DNA of 64,000 bases from Theocolax elegans (taxonomy: Eukaryota > Arthropoda > Insecta > Hymenoptera > Cerocephalidae). The DNA is taken from assembly GCA_026168455.1 (NCBI GenBank), contig CM047425.1, positions 96,165,580-96,229,579 on the forward strand. The letters are read 5' to 3'. The position numbers were made by a program, and so were the translations under genes. The notes below the pieces were generated by a model that saw only the letters and a program-made list of their open reading frames with translations, was not told where the DNA came from and did no database searches. Below, piece by piece: positions 36,971 to 51,640 of this stretch (positions are counted from its first letter, which is position 1; the number at the start of each line of letters is the position of its first letter).

Positions 36971-37793
36971 CGATCATCGCCGTCATTTTGAGCAACGGAG
37001 CTTCAGTGTCACCGGTAATTCTCCAATACATACACATACAAATCTATAGTAAATATATCCGGGGAGTGACATCGGTTTCGACTTTGGCGAAGAATTCAAC
37101 CTAGCAGTACTTACGATAATTATCCGTTTCTCGATTCACATCTTTTTTTTGACGAATAACCACGAAGTAAGAAACAATATGACTTCAACGATCTGTTTAC
37201 CCTGGAACACCCCTTCCTAATCAACTCACCTAGTTACGGCGACGTGAGCAGCGGTATCCACGAGGATCGAACAGTACCCTTTCACGCGTAACATATGTTT
37301 TAAAACCAAATTTTAATATCTACATTTAATGGCTGATTATAGTTATAAGCAATCAAAGTGGAAGTGGTATTTTTTGAAAATTTCGTTTGGTAGCATTAAG
37401 ATTTAAAACTCTCTGGCTTTATTCACATTAATACATTAGAAAAGATACCCTATAGAATTTAAAACCAATAATTTAAACACTTAGTCGACAAGGAATAGAC
37501 ATCTATATAACTAGCCACAAAAAGCTGACATCCTGTTGTAGAACGTGTAATCGATTTAAATCCGTAGCGTCAATTTTTAAAAGTTAAATGTATATAACTA
37601 TCTTTATCGTATTTCCATAATTCACTACGCTCATGAATTAACTGACGTTTTTACTCAATTCTTTATTAACGCTTTATAAATTTATATTTAAATATTATTA
37701 ACAGATTATATATTATTTCATTATTATATATGTGTACAAATAAATATAAGTGATTATTAGATCGAGGATATATTTCTGCAGAAAAGCGGTTTA
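36971..37793. repeat. Segmental duplication, copy 2 (about 820 bp)
   Basis: Partner of 35634-36452, in direct orientation with a spacer of about 520 bp. Differences are 1-bp indels rather than substitutions. Outside the block the flanks share no similarity. Confidence 0.92.
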
Positions 37794-40581
37794 GAAGTCC
37801 CGCAAAATCATTTATCCAGCTAAATGTTAAATTAGGTACTATTATTTAAAATCTAATTAATAATGGATTTAAAGAATCATTTATTCTAGTTTAACTCGAT
37901 CACAAAAAATCATCATAAAATTTGTTCTTCATATTGAAGTTGTAAATATAATAAAATTATGTCAGTTATAGTGTACATTATTATAGGATTATTACATTGG
38001 ATAGAGGCTATACATGGAAAAAGAATCAGTATAAAAATGACAGTTTTTTTCAAGAATATATTATATATTACAGAAAGACACCTTACATAATACAAAATTT
38101 ATTACTGCTACTGTAAAAAAACTAAATTACACATAGCGACGAATCTTTATGAGTCGATGTTTTGTAAAATGTTACTTATTTTTAAACATTTTTGAGATAG
38201 TAATAACAAATTTTCATTTTGTCATATATTTATACAAATAGGAAACTATCGAGAATATTTATGAGCATATGTATATAAATTGAAATTCATTTATCGATTT
38301 GTATAAAAAATTTGATAATTGAAATTATTTACAATTATTTGCACATTGTATTGTCATGTTGTGCTTTGTATTTTTCGTTATAATAATTGAAATGTGTGCA
38401 GATGGTATTGAATTAAACTAAACATAGAATCCTGATACAAATCAATGTATTTATTAATTAATATATTTTTTTCAATTTTGAAAGATAATGGTTTGATTAA
38501 AGAAAAGTTAATATTAATTAAAAATTTATCACAATCCATATAATGTTTAAACCAAATTGACGATGTAGCATCGAAAAGATTAAACAAAGGCGATTCATAA
38601 ATATTGTACATAATTTTTTTTTGAGGCTCGTTTATTGTTTGAAGTCATGAAATTTGATTATCAGTTTAAAAGTTTCAAATATGTATATATATATCGCTGC
38701 TTAGTTTAAAAAATAAGTAGTCAGAGTTAACGACGAATCGTATTATTCTTTGCCTTTCTTGTGTGTATGTTTGAAAGCTCTTCATAACCCTTCTTCCGAT
38801 CTATAAATAATCAAAAAACGGTATTGCGTACATAAACGAGCACGCATTACATTGATGAATATTATACATTCTCTGGAGAATCATTATTATTGTTTAAGAA
38901 TCGCTTTCGTTAAATTACACAAACAAATTGTGTTTAGAACACATTTTGTAATACGTATAATTTAAAGGAATAACATAGAAATTTAATTTAATAAGATATA
39001 TATTATATATAAAAATGTTTTAGTGTAAATTCATTTTTATAAACGTCAGGGTAAACATATATACTTCTTTGAGGTGTATAATCTTTAGTATCATGAATAA
39101 TTTACGCTTATATGTAGTGTGTTTTTGATTGAATTTATTTCGTATTAATATCATTTTGTTTGTTTATTACTAGAATTATAAAAAATATTTTGAATTACAA
39201 TCTTTCATTCCAGACGCTAGTACAATTGTAAACATCTTCAAGTTTGTGTATTCATACAATAGCTTTATAAGGTTACGTTTTTCTTTTTTCTTATTTAAAA
39301 GCATTATTTTGGTTTTTGTATTTTCAAGTTCATCGAACGAGCAAAAGGCAGTAACATTATAAAAGCAATATTTATAGGTATGATGTATCTATTGACACCA
39401 TAAACTAAAACGTAAAATTGCTATGCAATTTAACAGATACTTGATTAAAACGATAATAAAGATTTTTGACTATTAAAAAATCTCTCATACTTGTTAGCCC
39501 CACATATTATATTGTACTCTCATAAATTTACATAATCATTCAACAATCCTCAAGATGAATAATAAACGTGCTTGCTAACACGCCGATACGTACATTCCTC
39601 ATACATAGAATATATACTTTATATATTTATAAATATTTTTTGTTTTTTTTTATACATTTTTGTTAATAATTAAGAATAATGGATATATTCCGAAATACTG
39701 GCGTACGGTAAGAATAAAAGCTATTTTCATTTTCATTTTTAAACTCTACAGTGTTAAATTGGCGATCACGTGCTCATGCATTTCGGAATACTCCCAATAT
39801 ATCCCTTTCTTAAAAATATAGATGAGCGCGGACTGCAGAGTCTAAAACGCACTTTCGGTGCACTGTAACGAGCTCAAAATACAATTTTTTAAAATGTAAT
39901 TGAGCTGCCAAATATATAAATTACTTACAAATTTGTTCAGTTAATGTTTTATGTAAAATAAAAATAAAACACGTTTGTAATAAAAAAGAAATATATATTA
40001 TTAAAAACTAATTCTATGATTCTTTTAGTACAAAATTTGTTTACGTCACGATCTTTAGCCATCATTATCAATGACAATTTAAATAAAAGGAATATTTATG
40101 ATTTTCTTCGCATACAAGTAAGATGAATAAAAAGATCAACTTTTTCGTTTTATTTTTATCGGATATATAACTGTTAAAGTAATAAAACCAAAAATTCAAT
40201 TACGTTTTACCCTCATTTAAAAATAAATAAAAAAGATCATTAAATTTGATAATATGTACAATTCTCGCTTATATTAATATCAGAATTAAATTGCCAAATA
40301 GTATGAATCAGTTACAAAAAAGAACTTAAAATAAATAATGAATGTGTATAAAGATAAAACAAGACGCGACAATTAAAAAAAAGTATCACGAGACCAATAG
40401 CACGTGCAACGGAGCATATGCATTTATATAAAAATTTCCTCAAATATAAGAAACAAGAATTTCGAGTTGTCACAGTATCACAAGGAAAAGACACGCTCCA
40501 AATCGACCGGGGGTATCGATCTGCTCCGCTGACTCTTTCTTTTTCCAAGCATGTATATAGAAGACCAAGTAAGGAAGGCGG
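37794..40581. other. Noncoding interval downstream of the MBOAT gene
   Basis: AT-rich sequence with no gene recognised. The right part is expected to hold the MBOAT 3'UTR (minus strand). The short open frames have no splice support or family resemblance. Confidence 0.5.
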
Positions 40582-43500
40582 CTTATTTGTCTTTGTGTAC
40601 GTGCCCGTTGGTAGTAGCAGGCGCAGCTCGTATAACGGCCATTGGTTTCTCAGGCTTGGATTTCGAATTTGACTCGCGTGCCCGTGGAAACATCGGCAGT
40701 ACTAGAATTGCCGATAACCCGCATAAGTGCGGTGCGAGGTACATGTTCCTGAAATCATAGAAAAAAATATGTTTTGTTTTATCTTTTATGCTAATTATTT
40801 CTTAGTTGATGTCCTTGATGTATAGCCTTATACTTTCTCTTCGAAGTGGGGTCGTTATAATATTTATGAGAAGGGAATCAAGTAGAAAGAAAAAAATGTG
40901 GTGTTTTTTATAGTCTTCGATATGTTGTATACTTTAACTTTATTAAAAAGTAAATCTCGAAGTAAATTCGTGAGACAAATACATTTTTAAGTAACACATG
41001 GTGTAATTGTTATGCGTTTCGTATTAAATAAAAAATTTACTTTATTTTATTTTACATTTTTAATTTGAGTAAAATAATTGCAGAAGTATAAAATTGAATA
41101 AACACAAAAATGAATAAAAATCAAATCGTTATGTAGTAATGCTAACTTTTAATATTTGTGGTTTTGATTAAAACTTTCATTTTATAGGTAATATGTATTA
41201 CATAATGATTATATTGCATATTGCATAGGTATAGATATTATATGAAAGCAAAGTAAATTCACTCAATGTATAATAAATAATATTAATAATATATCTACGT
41301 AATAAATACGCGTCGACAGTACAATTTTAAAGTAAAAATTGCAATAAACAATCCGAGTAATTTAAATGTTTTAATTTATTGGATTCGAGTAAATTATTTC
41401 CTGCTACAATTAAAGATAAATTATTATTATTATTTTAATCATATAACTGATGATTAACAATGGGAAATAATTACTAGAATCCAAGTTTAATTATAGAAAA
41501 TTTAGATAAAATGCAAGTATGGTTAAAAATATACACCCTAAATTGTTCAAATAGTTAGACAGTTTCAGAAAAAACAAAATTAAGATCAGTTGTAATGCAA
41601 GGTTAAAGATATGCTAGTTTTAAATTTCCTCATATCTATATAAGGGCGCCATAGCCTCCGACGCAATTATGGGTGCATAAACCTTATTGTTTATTCGGTT
41701 TATCTGCAATAAGTAGAATATTTAAAATTTCTCACAATTGTAAAACAATGAGAATACTTATTAATCAATTTTGTAAGAAAATGATTATTACAAATCAAAA
41801 TAATTAGGTAAAATAAAAAATTATTGCAATAATTAGAATAATTTATTGTCAATCGCGTATAAAAATTTCTCACGATCGTATAACAATGAGTGTAGTCGTT
41901 AATAAAACTTGCAAAAAAGTATTTAATGCTAATACAAAAAAAAGGTGTGTTTGGCCTGTTACTCATTTTTATCAAGGTTTGTTTTGTATTTATTGTATGA
42001 AAAGTAGGTACGTGCAAAATTGCAAGTAGCCGCTCCCTCCACTATACCAACGCAAGTTGTACGGCCTCATTACATGAAAAAAAACAAAGAGACCGATACA
42101 CACGTGCAGCTATATAAATATATCTATAGATGTCGCGGTAGTCCATGACAACACTCGTTTAGCAGATGTGCGTGAATTTAATGCATAGTAGGTATAGTAT
42201 GGTATGTTTATTATGAAACCATGTACGTATAGAAAGTTGTTTAACAGTGTCAACATTTTATTAAATGTGCATTTTTTTCAAACAACAATTGTAACAAATA
42301 AAATATTGTCGTCTATACATACATACCTTGTAAAGTGAAGAACTGCGATTATGTATAATGTGTATATGTGTGTATCTATCTATTTACATATAATATAGGT
42401 ACACAAATCTAACTTTTTAATGAGATCAGGTTTAAAATTGTATATTTTACTCGTGTAATACAATTCACGAAATGTAAGTAATTTTCGATATTTCCGTAGC
42501 TTATTAAGCTTATTGCACATAATGCTGGTGCGGTAGGGTTTTTTTTTCGAAATGCGCAAGTTTCCGATACTTTATGTATACGTTACATGCACCATCAAAG
42601 TTTCAAAGATTACTGAATACTGTAGAGTGTAGGCTACCGAGTCTTTCCTTACTATCCACTGGAGCTGGAGTATTCGAGTATTATATACAAAGCGTCCTCT
42701 GGCGTACGTTTACTATATTACATGTATAATAATAACACCACGTGTAACTGCGCTTTTACGATAAAAAATATATTTATCAGTTTTCAATGACATTTACGTA
42801 CACGAACGTTTGTATTTGACAGATACGCATATTAGGAAAGGTACATGCTATTTATCTACTGAAACAACGATGCTTTCTTTTGAATAGATGTATAATTATA
42901 ATTGGACTTATTTTGATTGTTAATTATTAATTTTGTATTGCAGTATTTTTATATAATTAGTTATTAGTATTAAATTGATCACTGGAGCATTTAAATAAAA
43001 ACATAAATTTAAACATTATTTATTTGTAATTATTAAGATCCTTTAACATTTTCATATTTTAAATTTTTAATGCTTTTTGTAGAAAAAATTTGACTTTATA
43101 ATCGAATTAATTTTAATTATTAAAAAGAAGACACCTATGTTATAGATCAGTTGTAAAAGTACACACTACTTTTTCTACTTAATGATATTACTTTTTCGAG
43201 GTGCCCCGTAATGTACAAGAAAATAGTTATAATTTAGAATAATTGTAGAATATACCAAAGAAAGAGATCAAAAGATATCACTTACAGGTACAAGTTGATA
43301 CTTGGTATAAATTCGAGGAGGATGAAGCTGCATGTTATGTATGCAAGTAGAATTCGAGTTGTAACCAAGGTAAGCGCGTCATAAAATACTTTCTTTGTCT
43401 TTGAAGTAAGAAAATATGGTCTAACGTGTCGACGAACCTGAAACAATTGTAAAATAATTGTAGTATAAATGACGGACAGTAGTATGCATATCCGCGCGAG

Positions 43501-46500
43501 TACGAATTAGCAGATGTGGATATGCATTACCAAAAATGAACTTACCGTTCGTGCGACAATAGTGAAGAAGGCTCCATTAGCAAATGTGAGGTAATAACCC
43601 GGATAAAATCCGTGCCAAAGTGCAGAAAGACCATAGGTAAGAATAGTCTTGTAACGCTTAACTCTATCGTAAACGACCATCCTTAACCAATTATTTGTTC
43701 CCTTATTCCACGCTTCGATGCTGTCCCTCAAACTTAAAGCAGTCTGTGAATATATATAAAAAATACAATTTATAATAACCTCGCTTTACAAAAAATAGGC
43801 ATTTTTACAGAGAAATTAAACTTTCTGCTGTTAATAGTAATAAAAAAAAGAAAATAAGGAAGTCTGTATCTACATATCGAAGGTCGCAAAAACTTCCAAA
43901 TTATGATTATGTAATCGAAAACATGAAAACATTGAACTAAAAATAAAATCTGGAAATACATAAACGTTACACGATGATTCATTGGCATTAACAACAAAAT
44001 ATAGGCAGTTTAAACGATATAATTTAAATATAGGTCGAGTAGCATAAAACAATAACAAACATAATTTTTTTAAGGAAAAAGGTTTAATGCCTTCGAGAGA
44101 ACGAGGTCAAAATAATATTTACTAGAGATAACTGGACTTTCGTTTTAGCACTTTTATGCTAATCCTATACTTAAGTTATCTGCACACGTTAGTATTATAA
44201 AATCAGTAATCAAGAGTTCTAATTTATATGCAGATCTTTTTTTTATTACACATAAATACTCATCAGTTTAGTTAATTTCATATCGTTGTAAATAACACAT
44301 ATTAATACAGTGGTTGTAAATGTATTATTCTATTAATTCTAATTTCAATATAAAAGTCTTTATCTTTCAGTATCTTCAATGAAATAATTATTTGACAATT
44401 TTTATATCTATAGAATCGATCGAAAAATTATTTTTACGATAAAAGAAAATTTCCTTTTGTACGCGCATGTTAAGTAAAATTATTGAACTTGAAAAAATTT
44501 GGTATAATCATTCATTCAATCTGGGAAATAATATTGAAATAAAAAAAAATGTGCTATACTTAAACACCATGGTATTTTGCTATTATTATCAGTCCAATAT
44601 AACATCTGTCTTTTATCAAGTACAGACAAGAAACAATGTATTACTATGGCATACGTGACTAAAAGACTGTTTACTTATACAATCATTTTACTAATTTATC
44701 ATTTCTTGATAAATTTCTAATTATATTAATTTGTGGATTCATATGACGATACATCTTTATCTGTACACATACAAATGTTCTTTGAATCTTTCTAGTCTGA
44801 TACCTGATTAAATAATATATAATAACAAATATTTAGATAAACTACAGAATTTTGTATTCTTAATTCTAAAATACCGCTACGCTATCAGATTTTTCAAGTG
44901 TTAATTGACAATTTATTTATGAATAAAATTTTAATTTATAGATGTAAAGTCAATCAATGTTGCTACATCATAATAATAATAGATAAATTATTATTATATA
45001 TACTTCTATTTTTAACGTTAATGGTTACAAAAGTATACGAATAAAATTAACATTATATTTACAATTTACGTACATCATTACTTTATTATCTTACGATTTA
45101 CAAATTATATATTTAAAGTCTATTTAAACAATTGAAGATTACCGCCATCTAAAGTTATCTGCATTACCATTAATGGGTGCAGCAAATTAATCCGATTAAA
45201 TAATGTCGATAAGTAGTGCCGGTAAAGAAGATTCCTATGATTCTACATTATTAAATCAAATGGGCACGTACGATACATACATCTTGCATCAAATGAATTA
45301 TCAGAATCACGCCTGTCATTTTAGGGTCGTTCAAGATCAAATACGTAACCGGATCATCTATCATTTATAGAATTTTTTTTAAAAGTTTAATACATTTTAT
45401 AAAGTTTTACCTGTTTATGTTATTAACGTTACACAATTTTACTAAAAAATTGCGAAAATTAACGAGATAAATATAAAAAAGATTAACGAGAAATATAAAA
45501 AATTAACGAGAAATTTCTGCATACATATATTATTAAAAGTGTATAAAATTTCATTCGGAAGTATTTAATGATTTGCACATTTTTCAGATTACCATTGAAA
45601 ATTGTCTTGAATAATGTATATTAATACATTAAATTTTAATGTATGCAATTACTTATTAATAAACATTTTATTTTAACTTTTAAATTCATAGTAATTATTA
45701 TATCGAGTAAATATACCTAAATATTCGTAATAATATAAAACAAATACCTCAAATTTGAAGGCATCGACATTAGAAACGAGATCCCAACGAGCTGTGCCAT
45801 CTTCATTGTAACCATTGAATCCAAGACCGGAATTATTACAAATAGCATCAGCAAAGAGCCACGCGTGATAATACTTAAATCGAATTAGCATTGATGCCAT
45901 TATCAGGTACCAGTATTTGTACACCATCGATGTATTTTTCAAAAATTCGTCATCTTTATACAAGATAATAAGTATTTAATTAGTTTATATACGTCGAATT
46001 TTATTTATAAAGTTGTTATTTACCTTTAACTTTGTCCATTGGATACGAAGGAAGAAGTGTTACAAAGATCAATGCACATACCAGACTTGCTACGACTTTT
46101 TTAATCACGACTAACGTTGGCGATGGCTCTAATACTATTTCATCCACTTGTCCATTTTGATCATCGTATTGACCCTTTCAAATATAATATATTATTATTC
46201 TATGATACGCGATTCCTTTATGCTTTCCTGATAGTAAACATTTCCAATTTTTGTTTAATAACTTTGTCGTGATTGTAAAAACAAATATTATAAAAAATAA
46301 AGTAGTTAATTAATTTAATGTTAGCTATTTTAATACACTATGTTTTATGATAATTTAAACAATAATTTATTTATACACTGTTGCAATTAAAAATTGTACA
46401 TTTTTTAATTCTGTTTTATGTAAAATGTCAATTTAGACAATTGAAACAGAAATTTCAATTATTTATAAATGAATTATCATATATTCAACAATTATTCGAA

Positions 46501-49500
46501 CGTAAAATCAATACATGTTCAAAACGCGCTACACTACATAAAATTAAAAAAAATTTAATCATACGTGATATTTTATCAAAGAAAATTCAATATTTTCATC
46601 TAATTATGTAGTATTAGCTATAGATATGAACAGTAGATTATAAAATAAATATACGAATTACATAACATAATATCAATGATATTAATTATAAATTCCCAAT
46701 TATAGTACTATTAAAATATTTTTTAAAGGTAAGTATAAAAGTTATCTACACTTCTTCTTTAAAACGTGCAGTAATCAGATAATGAAGTAATACAATCTTT
46801 GATATCAATTTTTTCATACCAATCCAAGTGAATCAGCTGGTACCATACCTTCAGAAACTTTTGACCACGCCCATGAATGAAATCGATGTAATCTCTGTAA
46901 AAAATGATAGGTCCCGCCATCACGGCTTGAAATTGGAAGACATAACTGAAATACTCAAGCGTAGTTGGCATTTTCCTGTGGGAGAAAAAATAACAGAAAA
47001 AAAGCCTTTAATGTAAAAAATATTAATATTTTCAAAAATTTAACAGGCAAAATTTGATAAACAACTAATACAAATATACATCCGCCGTCATCGCGACGCT
47101 ACGAAAACCGAGGCGCAAAAATCAACGCGCAATTTCGGATACAGGTATAATAAATAATAAAAAGTAAAAACGTTGTTTGAAACTAAATGCGATTTGCAAA
47201 GTGCTCGTTAAACAGGTATTGTGTATGTATACGAAAAAAAAATGCGCTCTACATTAGATTTTGACACTTAATTTGCCCGTACAAAGTGGAACGTACTGCA
47301 CGGCATAACGACGTTGCAAAGGCGTGAGTTCGTCTTCCTTGCGCGTAAGTCCATCGTGCACGCTATACGCCACGCTCGTCACTTTCTGCGTGATAACCAT
47401 CAGTGGACCTATTAACATACAAAATCGTATCTGCGTGACGTTTCTTTGATTACACATACGAATGAATGAGTCTGTGCAAAAGTCATAAACCGGCAAGTGC
47501 AAGATGTACAACTATTAGATGCGAATAGTTTTCTCTTTTCATTAATCTGATAACGAGTGAATAATTGTTAATCGTGTTGAAGTCCAATAATTCAATGTAA
47601 AAAGATGGTTCACTTTTTTTCTTTATATGAATTTGATTTCATTCTGGTATTACAATATTTAACGTATAGAAATAATACATTTCACGTTGATTTTTAACGA
47701 AAATATTTTTATTATAGAAACATTAGTAACGTGTCAACATAGTAACACTTTTCACGAGAAAGTTAAAATTGAACAATAAATGTTAGCTTCAAAAATAAAT
47801 ATTTTATATAATAACTCTGTTTTTAATTAGCACGGTTCAGTTTATTTTTAAAAAATAACAAATCAATCCTCACTTAGACAAAAATAGTATGTATTATTAT
47901 AGAATTCATTTGTAACTATTTAAGTGATGCGGCTGATATACTTAAATAATTGATGTTGCGTTAAATTGGATAAAAAAATAGAAACGTACACATACAGTAG
48001 ATATTATTAAAAAATACATGATACTATATCTGTGTTTAAAAATTAAAACTATGTACTCAACCGTTAAAACTATTCAATCACAATGCATTCTAATAATGCT
48101 GTAAATTTTTCATAAATTTCTTTTCCATTTAACATATTTCCTGTCAAACATCGCTAAAAAACGTATTCACAGTAATAGGTATAGGTGTACATATACGAAT
48201 AACTGTCTTAAAGATCGTAATCTTCGAATTACTTATTATTATGCATGCATTAAAAGTTTATGTAAGCTTGGATCAGCCGACTTTGTTTCTCGGTATTCAT
48301 TTCTATTACTCATAAATTATACAAGTTAGAACAAGGCTAATAAATTTGTCGGATACGTAAAGTCATTATTTTCAGCATTAAATAATCCAATACCAGAAGA
48401 ATTGTTTTACAGATATAAAAGTACAGTAACTACCCAATATGCATCTACATTCCTATCATAATGATATTTGCGAAAGTCTACAAAAAAACAGTAGCACTAA
48501 AACAGTCAAAAGATTTATAAACGAGCTACTTAATTTCGAGCCCAAAGCGCAAATACTTTATATTAAAAATTATTAATGTGACTCACTGAAGTTCAAAGGT
48601 GGTCAACAATACTGCGTAAATCCAGTTTACGAAATCGTATACTAATGAAAAAAAAATTTTACTTTTCAATTGCATGCATTGGATTATAATGTGATAACAA
48701 TACGTAAAAATATAAGTAAAAAAATTGAATTTTATTTTGGTTATTTTTTTTTTCCTGTGCTCATTGTCGGTAGTTTACAATGTGCATCTTTCAGTTTCAA
48801 AATCTCGTTATTTAAACATAATGTCAACTCATTGAAGTAGAGTAAGTAATAAATTTACTTACCGGTAATGTCAAGTGTGTAAGACCCATAATCGTATATA
48901 AGTCGATGAAAATGTATGCACGATAGGTACGATAATGCAATCGCGAGTACCACTCTGTAAACAAAAAAAATTGCATATATTAATAGTACTATGAAAGTTA
49001 AAAATACACAAACCTGTATTCGTAATGAATTAATAATTTTGAATACCAAAAGATTAATAACTGTATTTATTTTCAAAGTTGTACTTATACATACCTAGAA
49101 TTTAAATATTAATGATTACTATCATATATTTTTGGTAATACCACAAAGGCAGATTTTCAAATCGCCAGACTCATTGAATTAATAAAACTTAACATTAAAG
49201 AAGCAACACCATTTACTGCTGGTTAGAAAGAAGATTGACAATAATACTTTAGTGTATGAGATCATTCATGCGATGATACTTCTCTCGCATCATTCTACTC
49301 GGCTGCTAAATTAGATGAATCTTTGAGTGCGCCAAAAAAATATCGTTTATAATGATGAATATCAAAGTAGATGAACGTAATCTGTCAAATTATTTCGTTC
49401 CTAATGAATATTTCTTTAAATGCGTCAATTTTTCAATTCGAGGATTTCGAGAAGAGAAACCGAGCTTATACAATTGATCGATACGCACACGTCAATGCCA

Positions 49501-51173
49501 TCGAATAAGACATTGAACAGAACGTGGAGATATATTATACAAACTAGACGATTGTATAAACTTAAAAAAAAAGATAACAAAATAATCGACTTTACAGTGA
49601 AGATTGGCCAAATTGAAACTGGAAACGCACCTAGTGCTCGTTCTTAATCCGATGAAATAATCCGTGGCATCCGGAGGCCGGCGAGCCGCAAAATGATTGG
49701 CATTGCAGCATTGTCAGCATACGTATATAGAGAAAGAAAGACCGTAGGCACGATCCGTTAATCCATTTAGATAGAAAGGAATTGTACGTCGCCGCGATAT
49801 ACATAATCAACTACTACAAATAGATCTACGAGACTGCACGCGTGTACTACAAAATGATGAAATCAACTAAGAAGGTTATATAGGACTCACCTTTGCATAT
49901 GCTGAGGGTTTTGCGTTCGCATCGCTATGTAGCATAGTGCCGGTAGCCCTGCTAAATGTACTGCCTGCCTGTAAATTTATATTTGTTTTTCCTACAGTCG
50001 TGCAATAACAATTCGTCCATTTTTTGTAAGTTATATACAAAAATTTTAAATAGAATGATTATTTTATAAACTTAAAGATTTTGTTTGCACTTTAAATACA
50101 CTAGAATTTTAATAACTATAGTTATAACTCATTAGACATTTTCATTTGTCAACAATGAAGATGACTGTATAAAATGTATATATTTACTTCCAAGAAAAAT
50201 AATTTTCATTACAATGGTACTAATTTATTCGTCCTTCATTATGTATTTATATATCAAAATATAATTTCACAACAACAAAGCTCTATGAGAACGCATTGTT
50301 TTATCTGGAATTTGCATGTTAAGTTACTTCACAGCTTATTCTTATTATTTATAAACTATACAATATTATAGTTATGAAATATTTCCTGGTTTTATACAAA
50401 GTTTTAATTAAAATTACTTTATACACAAAAATTGTAAAATATGACTTTAAATAAAACTTACTTTTCAGTACAGATTTATATTTAATTTGTTAACAACCTA
50501 TTGTTATAATAACAAGTTTTTTCATATACCTTCTTGTAAATCAAAATCATTATAAAAATACACCATGTTACATTGTGCACTAAAAGTCGAAACGATATCT
50601 AAAAAGACTCATTTAAGTTACATAACCAGTGCAAATTATATACGTTTACCCTTATAACATTCAGAAATCCTGAGTGTGTGTTTTATTTGAAATTGCAACG
50701 TAAGTAATAATTTATATCGTAAACATGATCAATTAACCGACTTTAAAAAGCTTCAATGTTGTTCCATTGTTCGAAGAATGACATTGAATATTTATTACAA
50801 AACAAATAATTATGAAAATCATAATAATACAAATTGTATTTGCGCAAACTTTATTTATTGAATTCGGAACCTTATTACATACACGTAAATAAAAAATAAA
50901 ATATAGTTTTTTAGTAAAGACTTCATATAGGTATATTTACATATTTTTTGGTGATTTCACGAGGATAAAAACACTTTGCCTAAATCGGATATATAAATAG
51001 CATTTTAAAATACGAGTAGAACCTTACTTGCCAAAACTAAAGTACCCAAGTACAAGTCCAATTACAAGTCCAAAGGCGTGTCTGGTAGCGGGCGAAACTG
51101 ACACTGGATTTAACGATGACCTTAGTAATCCAGCTAACCCCAATGCTGTGAATTGAGTTATTAGGAAATTCAC
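40582..51173 (-). CDS. MBOAT-family lysophospholipid acyltransferase (MBOAT1/2 type), first coding exon not found
   Basis: ER membrane O-acyltransferase that re-acylates lysophospholipids (Lands cycle), related to vertebrate MBOAT1/2 and fly oysgedart/nessy. Exons on the minus strand: 51173-51028, 49968-49891, 48954-48863, 47408-47297, 46975-46849, 46174-46024, 45953-45748, 43743-43546, 43437-43286, 40748-40582. All phases close, giving about 475 residues. Family hallmarks: KMPTTLEYFSYVFQFQAVMA followed by GPIIFYRDYIDFI, the conserved Asn region EAWNKGTNNWLRMVVYDR, and the catalytic His in LSALWHGFYPGYYL. Multiple hydrophobic helices are present (LLAYITCSFILLEFIP). The tail is polar, ending HVHKDK. 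The first exon here begins VNFLITQFTALG in phase 0; relatives carry about 20 more residues before this, so a short start exon lies upstream and was not identified. Assignment to MBOAT1/2 rather than MBOAT5/7 rests on the N-terminal and WLR regions. Confidence 0.92.
41700..41930. repeat. Two diverged copies of a 120-160 bp direct repeat
   Basis: The blocks AATTTCTCACAATTGTAAAA (about 41727) and AATTTCTCACGATCGTATAA (about 41863), each followed by CAATGAG, are related. They lie in the last intron of the MBOAT gene. No coding role. Confidence 0.55.
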
Positions 51174-51500
51174 CTGAAAATAACCAAATTATTTTCATTG
51201 ATATATATTTTATAGAGTATAGTATTATTTCATTATATACGAGTTCACAATTATTAATTTCTCGCATAAGATAAATAAATTAAAGAATATAGTGAATTTT
51301 AAAAAAATACAGTTTGTTACAAATAATTAATTTGAACACTGAACCCAGCATACTTCGTACATCAAATACTACACGTCAAATAAAATAAGCAAATAAGTAT
51401 AAATTCTGGGTGTTTCCAATACAGTATAGTATTGGATAAATAATGCTTTTGATGCTCGCAGCATCACTATACGAATTTGATAAGGCAAAGAGATTGTAAA
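51174..51500. other. Interval between the MBOAT exon and the hymenoptaecin promoter
   Basis: AT-rich. It contains the acceptor of the 51173 exon. No MBOAT start exon was recognised here, so MBOAT transcription probably begins beyond hymenoptaecin. Confidence 0.4.
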
Positions 51501-51510
51501 AAAACCTTCT

Positions 51511-51640
51511 GTGATTCCGAGTGATTCCCACATAACATATAGCTGCATCTTTTCCTTTTAGAATCAGAGTATAAATATTAAGCAAACTCGAAAACCGTCG
51601 TTCAGTAGCTCTTTCTCTTCGTTTCAACGAATACAGTAAG
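51511..51640 (+). promoter_or_regulatory. Hymenoptaecin core promoter, 5'UTR exon and kappaB-like sites
   Basis: A TATA box (TATAAATA at about 51570) lies about 30 bp before an arthropod initiator TCAGT (about 51602). A short 5'UTR exon ends at 51635 with the donor GTAAGT, and the matching acceptor is TTTTAG at about 52127, just before the ATG. Upstream, two GTGATTCC boxes 10 bp apart (51511 and 51521) read GGGAATCACT on the minus strand, a near-match to insect Rel/NF-kappaB sites. Immune induction is expected for this gene family. The site assignment is by eye. Confidence 0.6.

Noticed and set aside
35482..37037. Repeated short frame starting MCMYWRITGDTEAPLLKMTA
   Set aside because: Appears twice only because the 820-bp DNA block is duplicated; the two copies diverge at the block edge and have no family resemblance.
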